Below are positions 8,442 through 17,426 of a DNA stretch of 64,000 bases, piece after piece; within the stretch, counting starts at the first letter, position 1, and every line of letters begins with the position of its first letter. Below the pieces are notes generated by a model. It searched no databases. It worked only from the letters and a program-made list of their open reading frames with translations, and was not told the DNA's origin. The stretch is from Paenibacillus sp. Root52 (GTDB lineage Bacteria > Bacillota > Bacilli > Paenibacillales > Paenibacillaceae), in the NCBI RefSeq assembly GCF_001426865.1, contig NZ_LMFO01000012.1:187086-251085 (forward strand). The letters run 5' to 3'. The translations under genes were made by a program, and so were the position numbers.

Positions 8442-8660
8442 ATGAGTCAAGAAAAGCCAATCGTTAAATGCAGTGTCTCTAACTGTAACTACTGGGGCGA
8501 GAATAACTTCTGTCAGGCGGATGCCATCATGATTGATATCGATCAGCATGCTACCCGCCGCCTACATGAGGAATTCGCTGGAGAAACGTTTGATTCCGAT
8601 CATCACGATCATGCACGAACATCCTCTGCCACATGCTGTCACACGTTCAAACCCAAATGA
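8442..8660 (+). CDS. DUF1540 domain protein, cysteine-rich
   Basis: A 72-residue protein with four cysteines spaced as in DUF1540: VKCSVSNCNYWGENNFCQA near the N-terminus and ATCCHTF near the C-terminus, with a His/Asp-rich segment between. The Cys/His pattern suggests binding of a metal such as zinc. Proteins of this family are common in spore formers and mostly uncharacterised. GAGGTGAT precedes the ATG. The next gene starts 35 bp downstream with its own Shine-Dalgarno, so the two may share a transcript. Confidence 0.8.
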   Translation: MSQEKPIVKCSVSNCNYWGENNFCQADAIMIDIDQHATRRLHEEFAGETFDSDHHDHARTSSATCCHTFKPK

Positions 8661-8695
8661 GCAGTCATTCCCATTCTTAATGGAGGTGCTTAGTA

Positions 8696-9100
8696 ATGAA
8701 AAATGATTATAAAGATCTTCTGCTTAAGCGCTCTGAATCTGAGGACAAGAAGTCTCGTGAACGCGTTGATTATCCGAGACGTGAACATCGGGAAGAATAC
8801 GGTGCTGAGGTTGCTCCTCCAACGGCTGTGCGTACCGAGCGTTCTGAACGTCCAGTAAGTACGCAGGAAAATCACGAGGCAGATGCAGTGATGGAGTCTA
8901 CAGGCAGGGTTGCAGGTTATGTTGGATTGGCCTCAGGGATTGCATCATTATTCATGTGGTCTATCGTGCTTGGACCCGTCGCTGCTGTACTCGGTTATTA
9001 TGCTTTTGTAAATGGCCGTAAAACGGCAGGTGCATGGTCTATGGGGCTAGGCATTGTAGCTACACTCAGTTATTTCTTCATGATTCCTTTCGCTCGGTAA
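8696..9100 (+). CDS. Small two-helix membrane protein (DUF4190-like)
   Basis: A 134-residue protein. The first 65 residues are highly charged (Lys, Arg, Glu), hydrophilic and probably cytoplasmic. Two membrane helices follow (about 75-100 and 110-130), joined by FVNGRKTAGAW. Glycine spacing in the helices (GLASGIASLFMW, GLGIVATL) resembles DUF4190-type proteins. No function is known. GGAGGTGC precedes the ATG and a terminator lies about 60 bp after the stop. Confidence 0.7.
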   Translation: MKNDYKDLLLKRSESEDKKSRERVDYPRREHREEYGAEVAPPTAVRTERSERPVSTQENHEADAVMESTGRVAGYVGLASGIASLFMWSIVLGPVAAVLGYYAFVNGRKTAGAWSMGLGIVATLSYFFMIPFAR

Positions 9101-9159
9101 GCGCGGAGGGTCATCCCTCTTGCAGCTTCTTTAAACGAACACAGTACTTTAATATGATG

Positions 9160-9201
9160 ACCTTTTCTGTTCCCTATTCGGGGAATGGAGAAGGTTTTTT
9201 T
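9160..9201 (+). terminator. Rho-independent terminator
   Basis: ACCTTTTCTGTTCCC pairs with GGGGAATGGAGAAGGT (minor mismatches), followed by seven T. It ends the DUF1540/membrane protein transcript. Confidence 0.85.
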
Positions 9202-9321
9202 CGTCTATGTGCAAAAGAGAGTATATCTGTGTTTATTTTTTTGAAAATGATGGCAGATTCATGTAAAACGATGTAGAATAAAGGCAGAATATAGTTTTGA
9301 ATTACGGGAGTGGATATACAC

Positions 9322-10083
9322 ATGCAGATTGATCCCAATGGGTCACGGCAGTTGCTTGAATTGCAATTGTCCAACGTTGCCAATCCATCCAGCGGGTCAG
9401 CCGGAGCGGCCAATTCCTCTGTAGATTTTGCTAATATGATGGACGGGCTATTAGGCACTGGAAACCGTGGAACAAGCAGTAGCGATGCATCTTCAGCATC
9501 TCTAGGTTTGTCCAAACGATCCAATGACGGATTATTATGGTTACAATTGGGCAGCCAATACAGTTCAGATTCGGGTACACTTTTAACTGCCTCCACAAGC
9601 AGCAGTCCATCCGTATCTCTTTCGTCTCTGTTGGATGCAGTGTCAACGAATGGGGAAGAGACTGTACCTACCGATTATGATTCCTTAATTGCGGCAGCGA
9701 GTGCCAAGTATGGCGTGCCTGAGTCTTTAATCAAGGCGGTTATCGATACAGAATCCAATTTTAATCCAAACGTTGTTTCCTCAGCAGGAGCCAAAGGCTT
9801 AATGCAATTGATGGACGGAACGGCTGCTGGACTCGGAGTAAGCAATTCATTCGACCCTGCGCAGAATATTGATGGGGGAACGAAGTATCTTTCTCTTCAG
9901 CTTCAACGTTTTGGTGGAGAAGTGAAGATGGCTCTCGCCGCGTACAATGCAGGACCTGGACGTGTATCACGCTTGGGCGTATCCAATGACACTGAACTGA
10001 TGAATGCACTGAAGCTTCTGCCTACCGAGACGCAAGCATATATCGCAAAGGTAGAGAAAGCACAAGCGAAATATACGCTGTAA
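9322..10083 (+). CDS. Lytic transglycosylase with C-terminal SLT domain
   Basis: A 253-residue protein. Residues 1-115 are a low-complexity Ser/Gly/Asn-rich region with no obvious signal peptide. Residues 118-250 are an SLT (goose lysozyme-like) domain with catalytic E144 (DTESNFNP), AGAKGLMQLM and the AAYNAGPGRV motif. These enzymes cleave peptidoglycan to 1,6-anhydro-MurNAc. ATG 9322 is chosen over the GTG at 9310 because GGGAG sits 11 bases before it. Lack of a secretion signal is notable; homologues include spore-cortex or flagellar-type exported forms. TTGAAA (9240) with TAAAAC 17 bp further may be its promoter. Confidence 0.88.
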   Translation: MQIDPNGSRQLLELQLSNVANPSSGSAGAANSSVDFANMMDGLLGTGNRGTSSSDASSASLGLSKRSNDGLLWLQLGSQYSSDSGTLLTASTSSSPSVSLSSLLDAVSTNGEETVPTDYDSLIAAASAKYGVPESLIKAVIDTESNFNPNVVSSAGAKGLMQLMDGTAAGLGVSNSFDPAQNIDGGTKYLSLQLQRFGGEVKMALAAYNAGPGRVSRLGVSNDTELMNALKLLPTETQAYIAKVEKAQAKYTL

Positions 10084-10257
10084 CTTTGAATGAAATGCAT
10101 ATACAGTGAGTCCAGCCAAAAGATCAATTCAGGAACTTGAAGGGGCGTTTTTACCTGTTTCTGTTTGGTCTTTTTGTGTTGGAGCGGTATCGTGTTACAA
10201 TGCTCACTGTACAATCATGAAGTTTGAATGCACATGATAAGGAGGTTTAACCTCGTT

Positions 10258-11406
10258 TTGAAATATTTTGATTATGCAGCGACGACGCCTCCAGATCCAG
10301 ATGTCGTACGAACCATAACTGAAGTGATGGAGGCTCAGTATGGTAATCCTTCATCCATTCATGGCTATGGTGAGCGGGCACACCAACTATTACGGCGAGC
10401 AAGAGCTGGTTGTGCTACAGCAATTGGGGTTAAGCCTGAAGAGATCATTTTCACCTCGGGTGCAACGGAAAGCAACAATCTCGCGATTAAGGGGGCGGCA
10501 TTACGCTACCAATCACGAGGCAAACACATCATTACTACGGCTACCGAACATGCATCAGTGTATGAGAGCTTCCTCCAATTGCAACAGTGGGGATGGGACG
10601 TCACATGGATTCCTGTGGACTCACTTGGGAGGGTTACCGCACAGCAGGTTATCGAAGCGTTAAGACCGGATACTGTCCTTGTAAGCTTAATGCATGTCAA
10701 CAATGAGACAGGTGCTATTCACCCGATTGCTGAGATCGGTAAACGTCTCAAGAGTGAAGCTCCCCGTGTTTTGTTTCATGTAGACGGTGTGCAGGGCGTT
10801 GGAAAGCTGGAGGCTAAGCCTGTTTCTTGGTACGCCGACCTGTATAGCTTATCTGCTCATAAATTTCGTGGCCCTAAAGGAGCTGGACTCTTGTACGTGC
10901 GTAGTGGGATTGAACTGACTCCACTATTATCCGGGGGTTCACAGGAGAACGGGATGAGAGCAGGGACGGAAAATGTAGCTCTGCTCGTAGGTATGGCGAA
11001 GGCGATACGTCTTGCTGTAGAGCATCAACCCCAATTTGCTGATCGAGTGACGGTGTATCGTGACCAGATCATGGCGTTTATTAAGGAAATTCCGGGTCTA
11101 GTGCTGAATAGCGATCAACAGGGAGCACCTCATATTATTCATTTCTCATATCCTGGCATGAAAGCCGAAGTGGTGCTTCATACATTGGAGCAGCTCGGGG
11201 TTACGGTATCGACCCAGTCAGCATGTTCTTCCCGTTCTGCTGAACCAAGTCGTGTACTGCTTGCGATGGGCAAAGATGCGGCTTGTGCAGCTGGAGGATT
11301 ACGCATTAGTCTTGGTGATGAACATACAGAAGAAGATGTGACCCTGCTGAAGCAGGCTATACATCAGATGATGGCGCAATTGCGCCCGTTGGAAAGGCGG
11401 ATGTAA
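10258..11406 (+). CDS. Cysteine desulfurase, NifS/IscS-like (NifZ-type partner of ThiI)
   Basis: A 382-residue PLP enzyme that takes sulfur from cysteine as a persulfide. The PLP lysine is K202 (SAHKFRGPKGAG), and the acceptor C323 lies in STQSACSSRSAEPS, whose long loop is typical of group I IscS/NifS. The start is TTG 10258, giving MKYFDYAATTPP as in relatives; AAGGAGG lies 12 bases upstream, whereas the in-frame ATGs at 10228 and 10234 lie before it. The stop is 6 bp from ThiI. The pairing matches B. subtilis nifZ-thiI, where NifZ feeds sulfur directly to ThiI. Confidence 0.9.
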   Translation: MKYFDYAATTPPDPDVVRTITEVMEAQYGNPSSIHGYGERAHQLLRRARAGCATAIGVKPEEIIFTSGATESNNLAIKGAALRYQSRGKHIITTATEHASVYESFLQLQQWGWDVTWIPVDSLGRVTAQQVIEALRPDTVLVSLMHVNNETGAIHPIAEIGKRLKSEAPRVLFHVDGVQGVGKLEAKPVSWYADLYSLSAHKFRGPKGAGLLYVRSGIELTPLLSGGSQENGMRAGTENVALLVGMAKAIRLAVEHQPQFADRVTVYRDQIMAFIKEIPGLVLNSDQQGAPHIIHFSYPGMKAEVVLHTLEQLGVTVSTQSACSSRSAEPSRVLLAMGKDAACAAGGLRISLGDEHTEEDVTLLKQAIHQMMAQLRPLERRM

Positions 11407-11412
11407 AGTCAG

Positions 11413-12654
11413 ATGAAATACGATATGTTACTTCTCCGTTTTGGAGAATTTATGTTAAAAGGAAAAAATCGTGCACGTTTCGAGAAAACGATCATTACTC
11501 AAGTGCGTTCCTTGCTCAAGCCTTACCCAAGTGCGAGTTTGCGAAAAGAGTTTGGTCGCCTGTATGTAGATCTTGGTAATGAATCTTATACAGATCTGAT
11601 CCAGGTATTAAAAAGGGTTTTCGGCGTGATGTCGATTAGTCCTGTTAAAGTGACTCCTTCTGAGCGGGATGCCATTGTGGAGACTTCGGTTGCTTTTATG
11701 GAGGAGAGAAAGCACGAGTTCGAAGGCGGTATGACTTTCAAAGTAAATGCTCGCCGTGTATGGAAAGAGTTCCCTCATTCTTCGCATGAGATGAACCATA
11801 TGGTGGGATCGCCCATTCTCAGAACCTTTCAGGATCTTAGCGTGGATGTGCGTGAGCCGGATATCGAGCTGCGCGTAGAGATTCGTGAGCAGGGTACTTA
11901 TATTTTCAATGAGGTAATACCTGCTGTAGGAGGATTCCCATTAGGTACAAACGGAAAAGCTATGCTTCTGTTGTCCGGTGGTATCGATAGTCCTGTAGCG
12001 GCTTGGTCTTCCATGCGTCGTGGACTCGAAGTAGAATGTGTACACTTCTACAGCTATCCATTCACAAGCCAGCGTGCCAAGGAGAAAGTTATCGACCTTG
12101 CCCGTGCACTCGCAGATCATGCGGGAACGATTAAGCTGCATCTTGTTCCGTTTACCGAGATACAAACGGCATTCACGCAGCTCGGACAGGACAACTTAAT
12201 CATTACGCTGATGCGGCGCTCTATGTTACGGATTGCAACCAAACTAGCTGAACGTGAACGGGCGCTTGCATTGATTACAGGCGATAGCCTAGGTCAGGTG
12301 GCCAGTCAGACACTTCCCAGCATGAACGTGATTGGACGTGCAACGGATCTGCCTTTGCTGCGACCGCTAGTTATGATGGACAAACAAGAAATTATTACGC
12401 TGTCCAAGCAAATTGGAACGTACGATATCTCCATTTTGCCTTATGAGGACTGCTGTACCCTGTTTGTGCCAAAATCGCCAACGACGAATCCTAATCTCCG
12501 CATTGTGGATAAAATTGAGGCAACGATGAGTCATCTGACTGCATGGGTCGACGAAGCTGTAGCACAGACCGAAACGATTGTGTTACATGCAGGTGAATCT
12601 GTCACTGGAGCAAGTTCTAGTGATGACTCTGAAATCAAAGAAGACTGGTTTTAA
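11413..12654 (+). CDS. thiI: tRNA 4-thiouridine synthase ThiI
   Basis: A 413-residue protein with an N-terminal ferredoxin-like segment and THUMP domain (about 55-165) for tRNA binding, and a PP-loop ATP pyrophosphatase domain with SGGIDSP at 188-194. It makes s4U8 in tRNA by adenylating the uridine and accepting sulfur. There is no C-terminal rhodanese domain, as in Bacillus ThiI, fitting direct sulfur delivery by the adjacent cysteine desulfurase. The C-terminus is a short acidic tail. It is the second gene of the two-gene operon and ends at a strong terminator. Confidence 0.95.
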   Translation: MKYDMLLLRFGEFMLKGKNRARFEKTIITQVRSLLKPYPSASLRKEFGRLYVDLGNESYTDLIQVLKRVFGVMSISPVKVTPSERDAIVETSVAFMEERKHEFEGGMTFKVNARRVWKEFPHSSHEMNHMVGSPILRTFQDLSVDVREPDIELRVEIREQGTYIFNEVIPAVGGFPLGTNGKAMLLLSGGIDSPVAAWSSMRRGLEVECVHFYSYPFTSQRAKEKVIDLARALADHAGTIKLHLVPFTEIQTAFTQLGQDNLIITLMRRSMLRIATKLAERERALALITGDSLGQVASQTLPSMNVIGRATDLPLLRPLVMMDKQEIITLSKQIGTYDISILPYEDCCTLFVPKSPTTNPNLRIVDKIEATMSHLTAWVDEAVAQTETIVLHAGESVTGASSSDDSEIKEDWF

Positions 12655-12744
12655 TCAACTAGTCATTTAATCATTATAGTGACCTCAAGTGGATGGAACG
12701 ACATAACAAGAAATATGTTTACCCGCATCTTAAAATATGACAAA

Positions 12745-12800
12745 GTTAAACACAAAAAGGATTAGTCGACAATAATCGGCCAGTCCTTTTTGTGTTTAAC
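12745..12800. terminator. Bidirectional terminator between thiI and a TerC gene
   Basis: GTTAAACACAAAAAGGA (12745-12761) and its exact reverse complement (12784-12800) form a 17-bp stem with a 22-base loop that contains GTCGAC. A- and T-tracts in the arms allow use on both strands for the convergent genes. Confidence 0.85.
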
Positions 12801-12821
12801 ATTTATATTTATATACTCTTC

Positions 12822-13523
12822 TTACGAATAGGAGCGCTCATGCTTTTTGACTGCTTTGTCATGACTTACACGTTTCCGGTAACCTGCCAATACGATGCCG
12901 ACAACGACAAGAGCGATGAACAATATTCGCAGTGCCGGATGCTCGGTGAAGAAAGGCAGAAGCTGATGTTCTTCCGTAATCATGTTGGTAGCGGTGTAGC
13001 CTAACACGATAGCTCCAAGATAAATAATCCATGGAAAACGATTAATCAGCTTAATGAACAGCGTACTGCCCCACACGATAATAGGTACGCTGATAAGAAG
13101 TCCAAGGATAACGAGTACGAGATGTTGCTCGGCTGCGCCAGCGACAGCAATGACATTATCCAGTCCCATGGCTGCATCTGCGATTACGATGGTGCGAACG
13201 GCAACCCACAGTGAGTTGCCTGCTTTGATATCGCTGTGCTCTTCTCCTTGATCTGCTAACAATTTATAGGCAATCCAGACGAGAAGCACGCCTCCAGCTA
13301 GGAGCAACCAAGGCACTTTAAGGAGCCATAGTACAACCACGGTTGCTACAATCCGTATGAGGAGTGCACCTGCTGTTCCGTATAGAATCGCTTTTTTCTG
13401 CACGGAGGGGTGAAGATTACGTGCAGCTAAACCAATGACGATGGCATTGTCCCCAGCTAACATGAGATCAATAAATACAATTTTAACTAAAGCAATCCAA
13501 AAAACAGCGCTAAATATGTCCAT
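12822..13523 (-). CDS. TerC family integral membrane protein (YjbE/YceF-like)
   Basis: A 233-residue protein with about seven membrane helices. Two repeats carry the TerC hallmark acidic motifs: DLMLAGDNAIVIGLA near residue 20 and DAAMGLDNVIAVAGA near 115. Family members of this size (YjbE, YceF, YkoY) export Mn2+ or support metallation of secreted proteins in B. subtilis. The conserved Asp residues are the likely metal ligands. AAGGAGTG precedes the ATG. It is divergent from a second TerC gene 104 bp away. No yybP-ykoY manganese riboswitch fits in the gap. Confidence 0.88.
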   Translation of the reverse strand: MDIFSAVFWIALVKIVFIDLMLAGDNAIVIGLAARNLHPSVQKKAILYGTAGALLIRIVATVVVLWLLKVPWLLLAGGVLLVWIAYKLLADQGEEHSDIKAGNSLWVAVRTIVIADAAMGLDNVIAVAGAAEQHLVLVILGLLISVPIIVWGSTLFIKLINRFPWIIYLGAIVLGYTATNMITEEHQLLPFFTEHPALRILFIALVVVGIVLAGYRKRVSHDKAVKKHERSYS

Positions 13524-13627
13524 TTGCTGTCACTCCTTCATTTACATGCCTGTCTAAAATAAGCTTGTTCAATCGATAAGAATAGCATGGACAACTTTGA
13601 CATACAAGTTAGAGTGGGGGGATGATT

Positions 13628-14287
13628 ATGGATACTTTATGGCTGTTGACTGAAATATTAATGATCAATCTGGTTTTGAGTGGAGATAATGCGGTTGTTA
13701 TTGCGCTTGCTAGTAAGGATCTACCTGTGAGGCAGCGTAAGCAAGCCGTATGGTGGGGGGCATTTGGAGCGGTAGTATTACGCTGTGTATTGACCTTTGC
13801 TGCCGTTTTGTTACTGGGGATTCCGTTTATCCAAGCTGCAGGTGGACTGATGTTATTCTGGATTGCCATGAAGCTCTTGCTTCAAAATGAGGATGCTGTA
13901 CATATTCGTGAAGCAAAAACGACGTGGAAAGCGATTCAAACGATTCTGATCGCCGACTTTGTCATGAGTTTAGATAACGTTCTAGCCATCGCTGCATTAG
14001 CCAAAGGTGATCTAGCGCTTATTGTTATTGGTATTGCTATAAGTATTCCTATCGTCGTATGGGGAAGTGGTCTGATCGTTGGACTGTTGAAGCGATACCC
14101 AATCTTGGTGTTTGTGGGTTCTGGAATTTTAGCTTTTACCGCTGGTGAGATGGTTATGAATGATCCGAAGCTTGGTGAATGGTTAACCGGATTGACAGCT
14201 GAAGCACATATGCTGCTCCCAGCAGCCATGGCTTGTCTGGTTCTTGCTGTTGGAGGAGCAAGCAAGTTTGTAAGACGGAACATTTAA
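13628..14287 (+). CDS. TerC family integral membrane protein, paralogue
   Basis: A 219-residue TerC protein with about six to seven helices and the same two motifs: NLVLSGDNAVVIALA near residue 17 and DFVMSLDNVLAIAAL near 110. It is a diverged copy of the neighbour on the other strand. ATG 13628 is chosen over ATG 13622, since the latter touches the GGGGGG Shine-Dalgarno. Membrane transport of Mn2+ is inferred from the family. A terminator follows 46 bp after the stop. Confidence 0.88.
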   Translation: MDTLWLLTEILMINLVLSGDNAVVIALASKDLPVRQRKQAVWWGAFGAVVLRCVLTFAAVLLLGIPFIQAAGGLMLFWIAMKLLLQNEDAVHIREAKTTWKAIQTILIADFVMSLDNVLAIAALAKGDLALIVIGIAISIPIVVWGSGLIVGLLKRYPILVFVGSGILAFTAGEMVMNDPKLGEWLTGLTAEAHMLLPAAMACLVLAVGGASKFVRRNI

Positions 14288-14333
14288 TATACGTTCTGAA
14301 GATAAAACATCTTATCTCCAAAAGAAGTCCAGG

Positions 14334-14357
14334 CCGCTCGGTTAGAGCGGTTTTTTT
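14334..14357 (+). terminator. Rho-independent terminator after the TerC gene
   Basis: CCGCTC (14334-14339), loop GGTTA, GAGCGG (14345-14350), then seven T. Confidence 0.92.
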
Positions 14358-14594
14358 GTTGAGTTTGGTTTGCTTAAGAAGGTTACTGAGAAGAATAGGA
14401 AGTGTATCCCTATCATCGGATGCATCGAGATCCAAGAATTATGGAGTAGCCGCAGCGTATGACATAAAGGATAGTTTTTTGCCGAAACTTCAGCTACACT
14501 AGATACCATAGATGCATGTCTGGCATTGCGAAAAAGACTGTATGTTAGCCAGGCGAGGTACATAGTCAAATGGGATAAGAGGTGACTTGCAGAA
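14358..14594 (+). other. Intergenic stretch upstream of the LiaF-like gene
   Basis: I see no gene here with a Shine-Dalgarno and plausible protein. It must contain the promoter of the following gene, but no strong -35/-10 pair stands out; TTGCCG near 14479 is a weak candidate. Confidence 0.4.
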
Positions 14595-15089
14595 GTGAGA
14601 ATGAGAAATGAAAAAGCCATCGGAATTTTTATAGTTGTTGCAGGTGTGATTATTTTGCTCGGTAAGCTAGGGGTGTTTGGATTCATTGGGCGCCATTTCT
14701 GGCCGTTGTTGATCCTTCTGCCGGGTATTGCTCTTCATGCGCTGTATTATGCACGACTCTCGTCTTCATGGTCACTTGTTCCTGCGGGAATTCTTACGGT
14801 ATACGGCGTGTTGTTCGGCATAACGAACACATGGGGAGCGGGACTGATGACAAGGTTGTGGCCGGTTCTTTTGTTAGGTGTAGCTGTAGGTTTATTGGAA
14901 TTCGGACTAGCTGAACGTCGAAGACCTCAGTATGTGTTACCTGGCGGAATGATTATAGGTGCTGTAGCTGTCATATTGCTCGGATTTACCTTGCTGCAGA
15001 CGGGAATCATCTATGTACTTGCTGTTCTGTTGATCTTAGGTGGAGTCTGGTTATTACTAGGACGGGGACGTCGCGGTACGGGCTGGTAA
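14595..15089 (+). CDS. LiaI/LiaF-like membrane protein
   Basis: A 164-residue protein with about six hydrophobic segments and short loops, starting GIFIVVAGVIILLGKLGVFGFIGRHFWPLLILLPG. The G-F-WPLLLI pattern is the DUF5668/LiaF N-terminal membrane motif, and it occurs again as TRLWPVLLLGVAVGLLE (about 94-110). It lacks the soluble C-terminal domain of LiaF, so it resembles LiaI-type proteins that sit with envelope stress systems, but no histidine kinase or response regulator is beside it. The GTG start at 14595 follows AGAGGTGA by about 10 bases; ATG 14601 is an alternative. Confidence 0.68.
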   Translation: MRMRNEKAIGIFIVVAGVIILLGKLGVFGFIGRHFWPLLILLPGIALHALYYARLSSSWSLVPAGILTVYGVLFGITNTWGAGLMTRLWPVLLLGVAVGLLEFGLAERRRPQYVLPGGMIIGAVAVILLGFTLLQTGIIYVLAVLLILGGVWLLLGRGRRGTGW

Positions 15090-15120
15090 TAATCTCAGTG
15101 CTACTTTCAAGCGAAATATC

Positions 15121-15148
15121 TTGATTTTTACCTATGATAAACTATAAT
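15121..15148 (+). promoter_or_regulatory. Sigma-A promoter of typA
   Basis: TTGATT (15121-15126), 16 bp, TATAAT (15143-15148). The predicted start near 15155 puts a GC-rich hairpin at the very beginning of the transcript. Confidence 0.65.
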
Positions 15149-15165
15149 ATAAGGGATATAGACAT

Positions 15166-15195
15166 GCGTCGGGTTATCACCGACGCTTATTTTGT
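15166..15195 (+). terminator. Terminator-like hairpin in the typA leader
   Basis: GCGTCGG (15166-15172), loop GTTATCA, CCGACGC (15180-15186), then TTATTTTGT. It lies between the typA promoter and the gene, so it may attenuate typA or end read-through from upstream. CCTGC/GCGGG a little further on forms a second small hairpin. Confidence 0.5.
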
Positions 15196-15270
15196 GAGTA
15201 ACCTGCGATTTTGCGGGAAGTTTAGTAGATAAGATAAGAATTGAAATTGGAAAGGATATGGATACAAACC

Positions 15271-17118
15271 ATGCATTCAAGAGAACACATTCGCAATATT
15301 GCGATTATTGCCCACGTCGACCACGGGAAAACGACACTCGTCGACAAGTTGCTCCAGCAATCCGGTACATTCCGTGATCACGAGACGGTACAGGAGCGCG
15401 CAATGGACTCCAACGATTTGGAGCGTGAACGCGGTATTACGATTTTGGCCAAAAATACGGCTATAACTTATAAAGATTACCTGATCAACATTGTAGATAC
15501 ACCTGGACACGCCGACTTTGGTGGTGAAGTAGAACGTATCATGAAAATGGTTGACGGCGTATTGCTCGTTGTTGATGCTTATGAGGGCTGTATGCCACAA
15601 ACGAAGTTCGTACTTCGTAAAGCACTTGAGCACAACCTGACTCCAATCGTTATTGTAAACAAAATTGACCGTCCAGCGGCTCGTCCGGCTGAGGTTATTG
15701 ATGAAGTACTTGACCTGTTCATCGAACTGGGTGCCAACGATCAACAACTTGAATTCCCTGTCGTATATGCTTCCGCATTGAACGGAACATCCAGCATGGA
15801 AGACGATCCTGCCAAACAAGATGACAACATGATGGCAATCTACGATACCATCGTAAGTCATATCCCTCATCCAACAGAGAACGTTGAAGAGCCACTGCAA
15901 TTCCTCGTTACGCTGATGGACTACAATGAATACCTCGGACGTATCGCTATCGGTCGTGTAAACCGCGGCGTGATTCGTCAAGGCCAATCCGTTACTGTTA
16001 TTATGCGTGATGGCAAAAGCAAAACAGCTCGTATCGAGAAACTGTTTGGTTTCCAAGGTCTGAAACGTGTTGAGACAGAGGAAGCTGGAGCAGGTGACAT
16101 CGTTGCGATCGCGGGTATTAAGGATATCAACATCGGTGAAACGATTGCTGACCCGAACAACCCTGAAGCTTTGCCGGTTCTGAAAATTGATGAGCCAACA
16201 CTGCAAATGACATTCCTCGTAAACAACAGTCCATTCGCTGGCCGTGAAGGTAAATGGGTAACTTCCCGTAAACTGCGCGAGCGTTTGTTAAAAGAATTGG
16301 AAACTGACGTATCCCTTCGTGTTGAAGAAACAGAGAGCCCAGATGCATTTATCGTTTCCGGTCGTGGTGAGCTTCACTTGGGTATCCTGATTGAAAATAT
16401 GCGTCGTGAAGGTTATGAGCTTCAAGTATCCAAACCAGAAGTTATCATCAAAGAAATTGACGGTAAGAAAATGGAACCTCTTGAGCGCTTGTTGATTGAT
16501 ATCCCTGAAGAAAGCATGGGTTCCGTAATGGAGAGCCTGGGCGCACGTAAAGCAGAGATGGTTAACATGGTCAACAATGGTAGCGGTCAAGTTCGTCTGG
16601 AGTTCCTGATCCCTGCACGTGGTTTGATTGGATACAGCACCAACTTCCTGACATTGACTCGTGGTTATGGCGTAATGAACCATGCATTTGACAGCTACGC
16701 TCCAGTAGTATCCGGTCAAGTGGGTGGACGTCACCAAGGTGTACTGATCTCAACTGAAACTGGTACATCTACGTTCTACGGAATGATGGGTGTTGAAGAT
16801 CGTGGTACGCTCTTCCTTGAGCCAGGAACAGAAATTTACGAAGGTATGATCGTTGGTGAGCATACACGAGACAATGATATCGTCGTGAACATCTGCAAAG
16901 AAAAACAACTGACTAACGTTCGTTCTTCAGGTAAAGATGATACGGTTAAAATTAAAACGCCGATTATCTTCTCGTTGGAGCAGGCGCTTGAATATCTGAA
17001 TGAAGATGAATATTGTGAGATTACACCAAAATCTATTCGTCTTCGTAAAAAGCTTTTGAACAAATCCGAGCGTGAGCGTTCAGAAAAACAACGCAAAATG
17101 GCTCAAAATAACGCTTAA
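15271..17118 (+). CDS. typA: Ribosome-associated translational GTPase TypA/BipA
   Basis: A 615-residue GTPase of the EF-G/LepA superfamily. The G1 loop is AHVDHGKT, G2 RGITI, G3 [14 protein letters not shown] and G4 NKIDRP, followed by the beta-barrel domain II, EF-G-like domains III and V, and the TypA-specific C-terminal domain ending in a basic tail. It binds the ribosome and aids 50S assembly under stress or cold. ATG 15271 matches the usual family start ([15 protein letters not shown]); TTG 15241 is possible, since the AAAGGA lies 15 bases from the ATG. Next to ylaH, as in the B. subtilis ylaG-ylaH pair. Confidence 0.96.
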   Translation: MHSREHIRNIAIIAHVDHGKTTLVDKLLQQSGTFRDHETVQERAMDSNDLERERGITILAKNTAITYKDYLINIVDTPGHADFGGEVERIMKMVDGVLLVVDAYEGCMPQTKFVLRKALEHNLTPIVIVNKIDRPAARPAEVIDEVLDLFIELGANDQQLEFPVVYASALNGTSSMEDDPAKQDDNMMAIYDTIVSHIPHPTENVEEPLQFLVTLMDYNEYLGRIAIGRVNRGVIRQGQSVTVIMRDGKSKTARIEKLFGFQGLKRVETEEAGAGDIVAIAGIKDINIGETIADPNNPEALPVLKIDEPTLQMTFLVNNSPFAGREGKWVTSRKLRERLLKELETDVSLRVEETESPDAFIVSGRGELHLGILIENMRREGYELQVSKPEVIIKEIDGKKMEPLERLLIDIPEESMGSVMESLGARKAEMVNMVNNGSGQVRLEFLIPARGLIGYSTNFLTLTRGYGVMNHAFDSYAPVVSGQVGGRHQGVLISTETGTSTFYGMMGVEDRGTLFLEPGTEIYEGMIVGEHTRDNDIVVNICKEKQLTNVRSSGKDDTVKIKTPIIFSLEQALEYLNEDEYCEITPKSIRLRKKLLNKSERERSEKQRKMAQNNA

Positions 17119-17163
17119 TCTTAACTAACAAAAAATAGTATGTATAAGTTAACGTTTGATTCT

Positions 17164-17193
17164 TTGACTTACACTGCCAACGTTGATTATTAA
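17164..17193 (+). promoter_or_regulatory. Candidate promoter upstream of ylaH
   Basis: TTGACT (17164-17169), 18 bp, TATTAA (17188-17193). A direct repeat of AACGTT(T)GATT overlaps it. Confidence 0.4.
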
Positions 17194-17212
17194 ACCGCTC
17201 AAAGTAGTGTAG

Positions 17213-17340
17213 GATACGGAATCGATTCGATAGAAGCGAAGCGTTCGCCTTTGTCTCCGGGTTGCAACCTTGGAAAAATTATTCAGGAAATCCGGAGACA
17301 ACAGCGATCGAAAGAACGATCCGAATCCGGAACGGTCTCA
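17213..17340. repeat. Inverted-repeat element in the typA-ylaH gap
   Basis: The core is TTGTCTCCGG (17251-17260) and its perfect reverse complement CCGGAGACAA (17292-17301), with a 31-base loop containing GGTTGCAACC. Outside the core the arms stay partly complementary for about 35 more bases per side: GGAATCGATTCGAT and GAAGCGTTCGCC on the left, AGCGATCGAAAG and GATCCGAATCC on the right. This fits a small palindromic interspersed element or a structured RNA. It encodes no convincing protein. Confidence 0.6.
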
Positions 17341-17426
17341 TACGACGGTTTTGTAATTAATTTCCAGTGTTGTTTCATCAACCGATTTACTTATACAAGC
17401 ATGATCACGAAAGGAGCTGGCTGTGC

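Noticed and set aside
13524..13627. A yybP-ykoY manganese riboswitch for the TerC genes
   Set aside because: The gap is too short and the conserved loops are absent.
14233..14502. An 89-codon frame running through the TerC terminator
   Set aside because: It crosses a strong terminator hairpin and overlaps the TerC gene end; no ribosome site.
15277..16206. A 309-codon open frame antisense to typA
   Set aside because: Same cause: the highly expressed typA codons leave the opposite frame open. The protein has no family resemblance.
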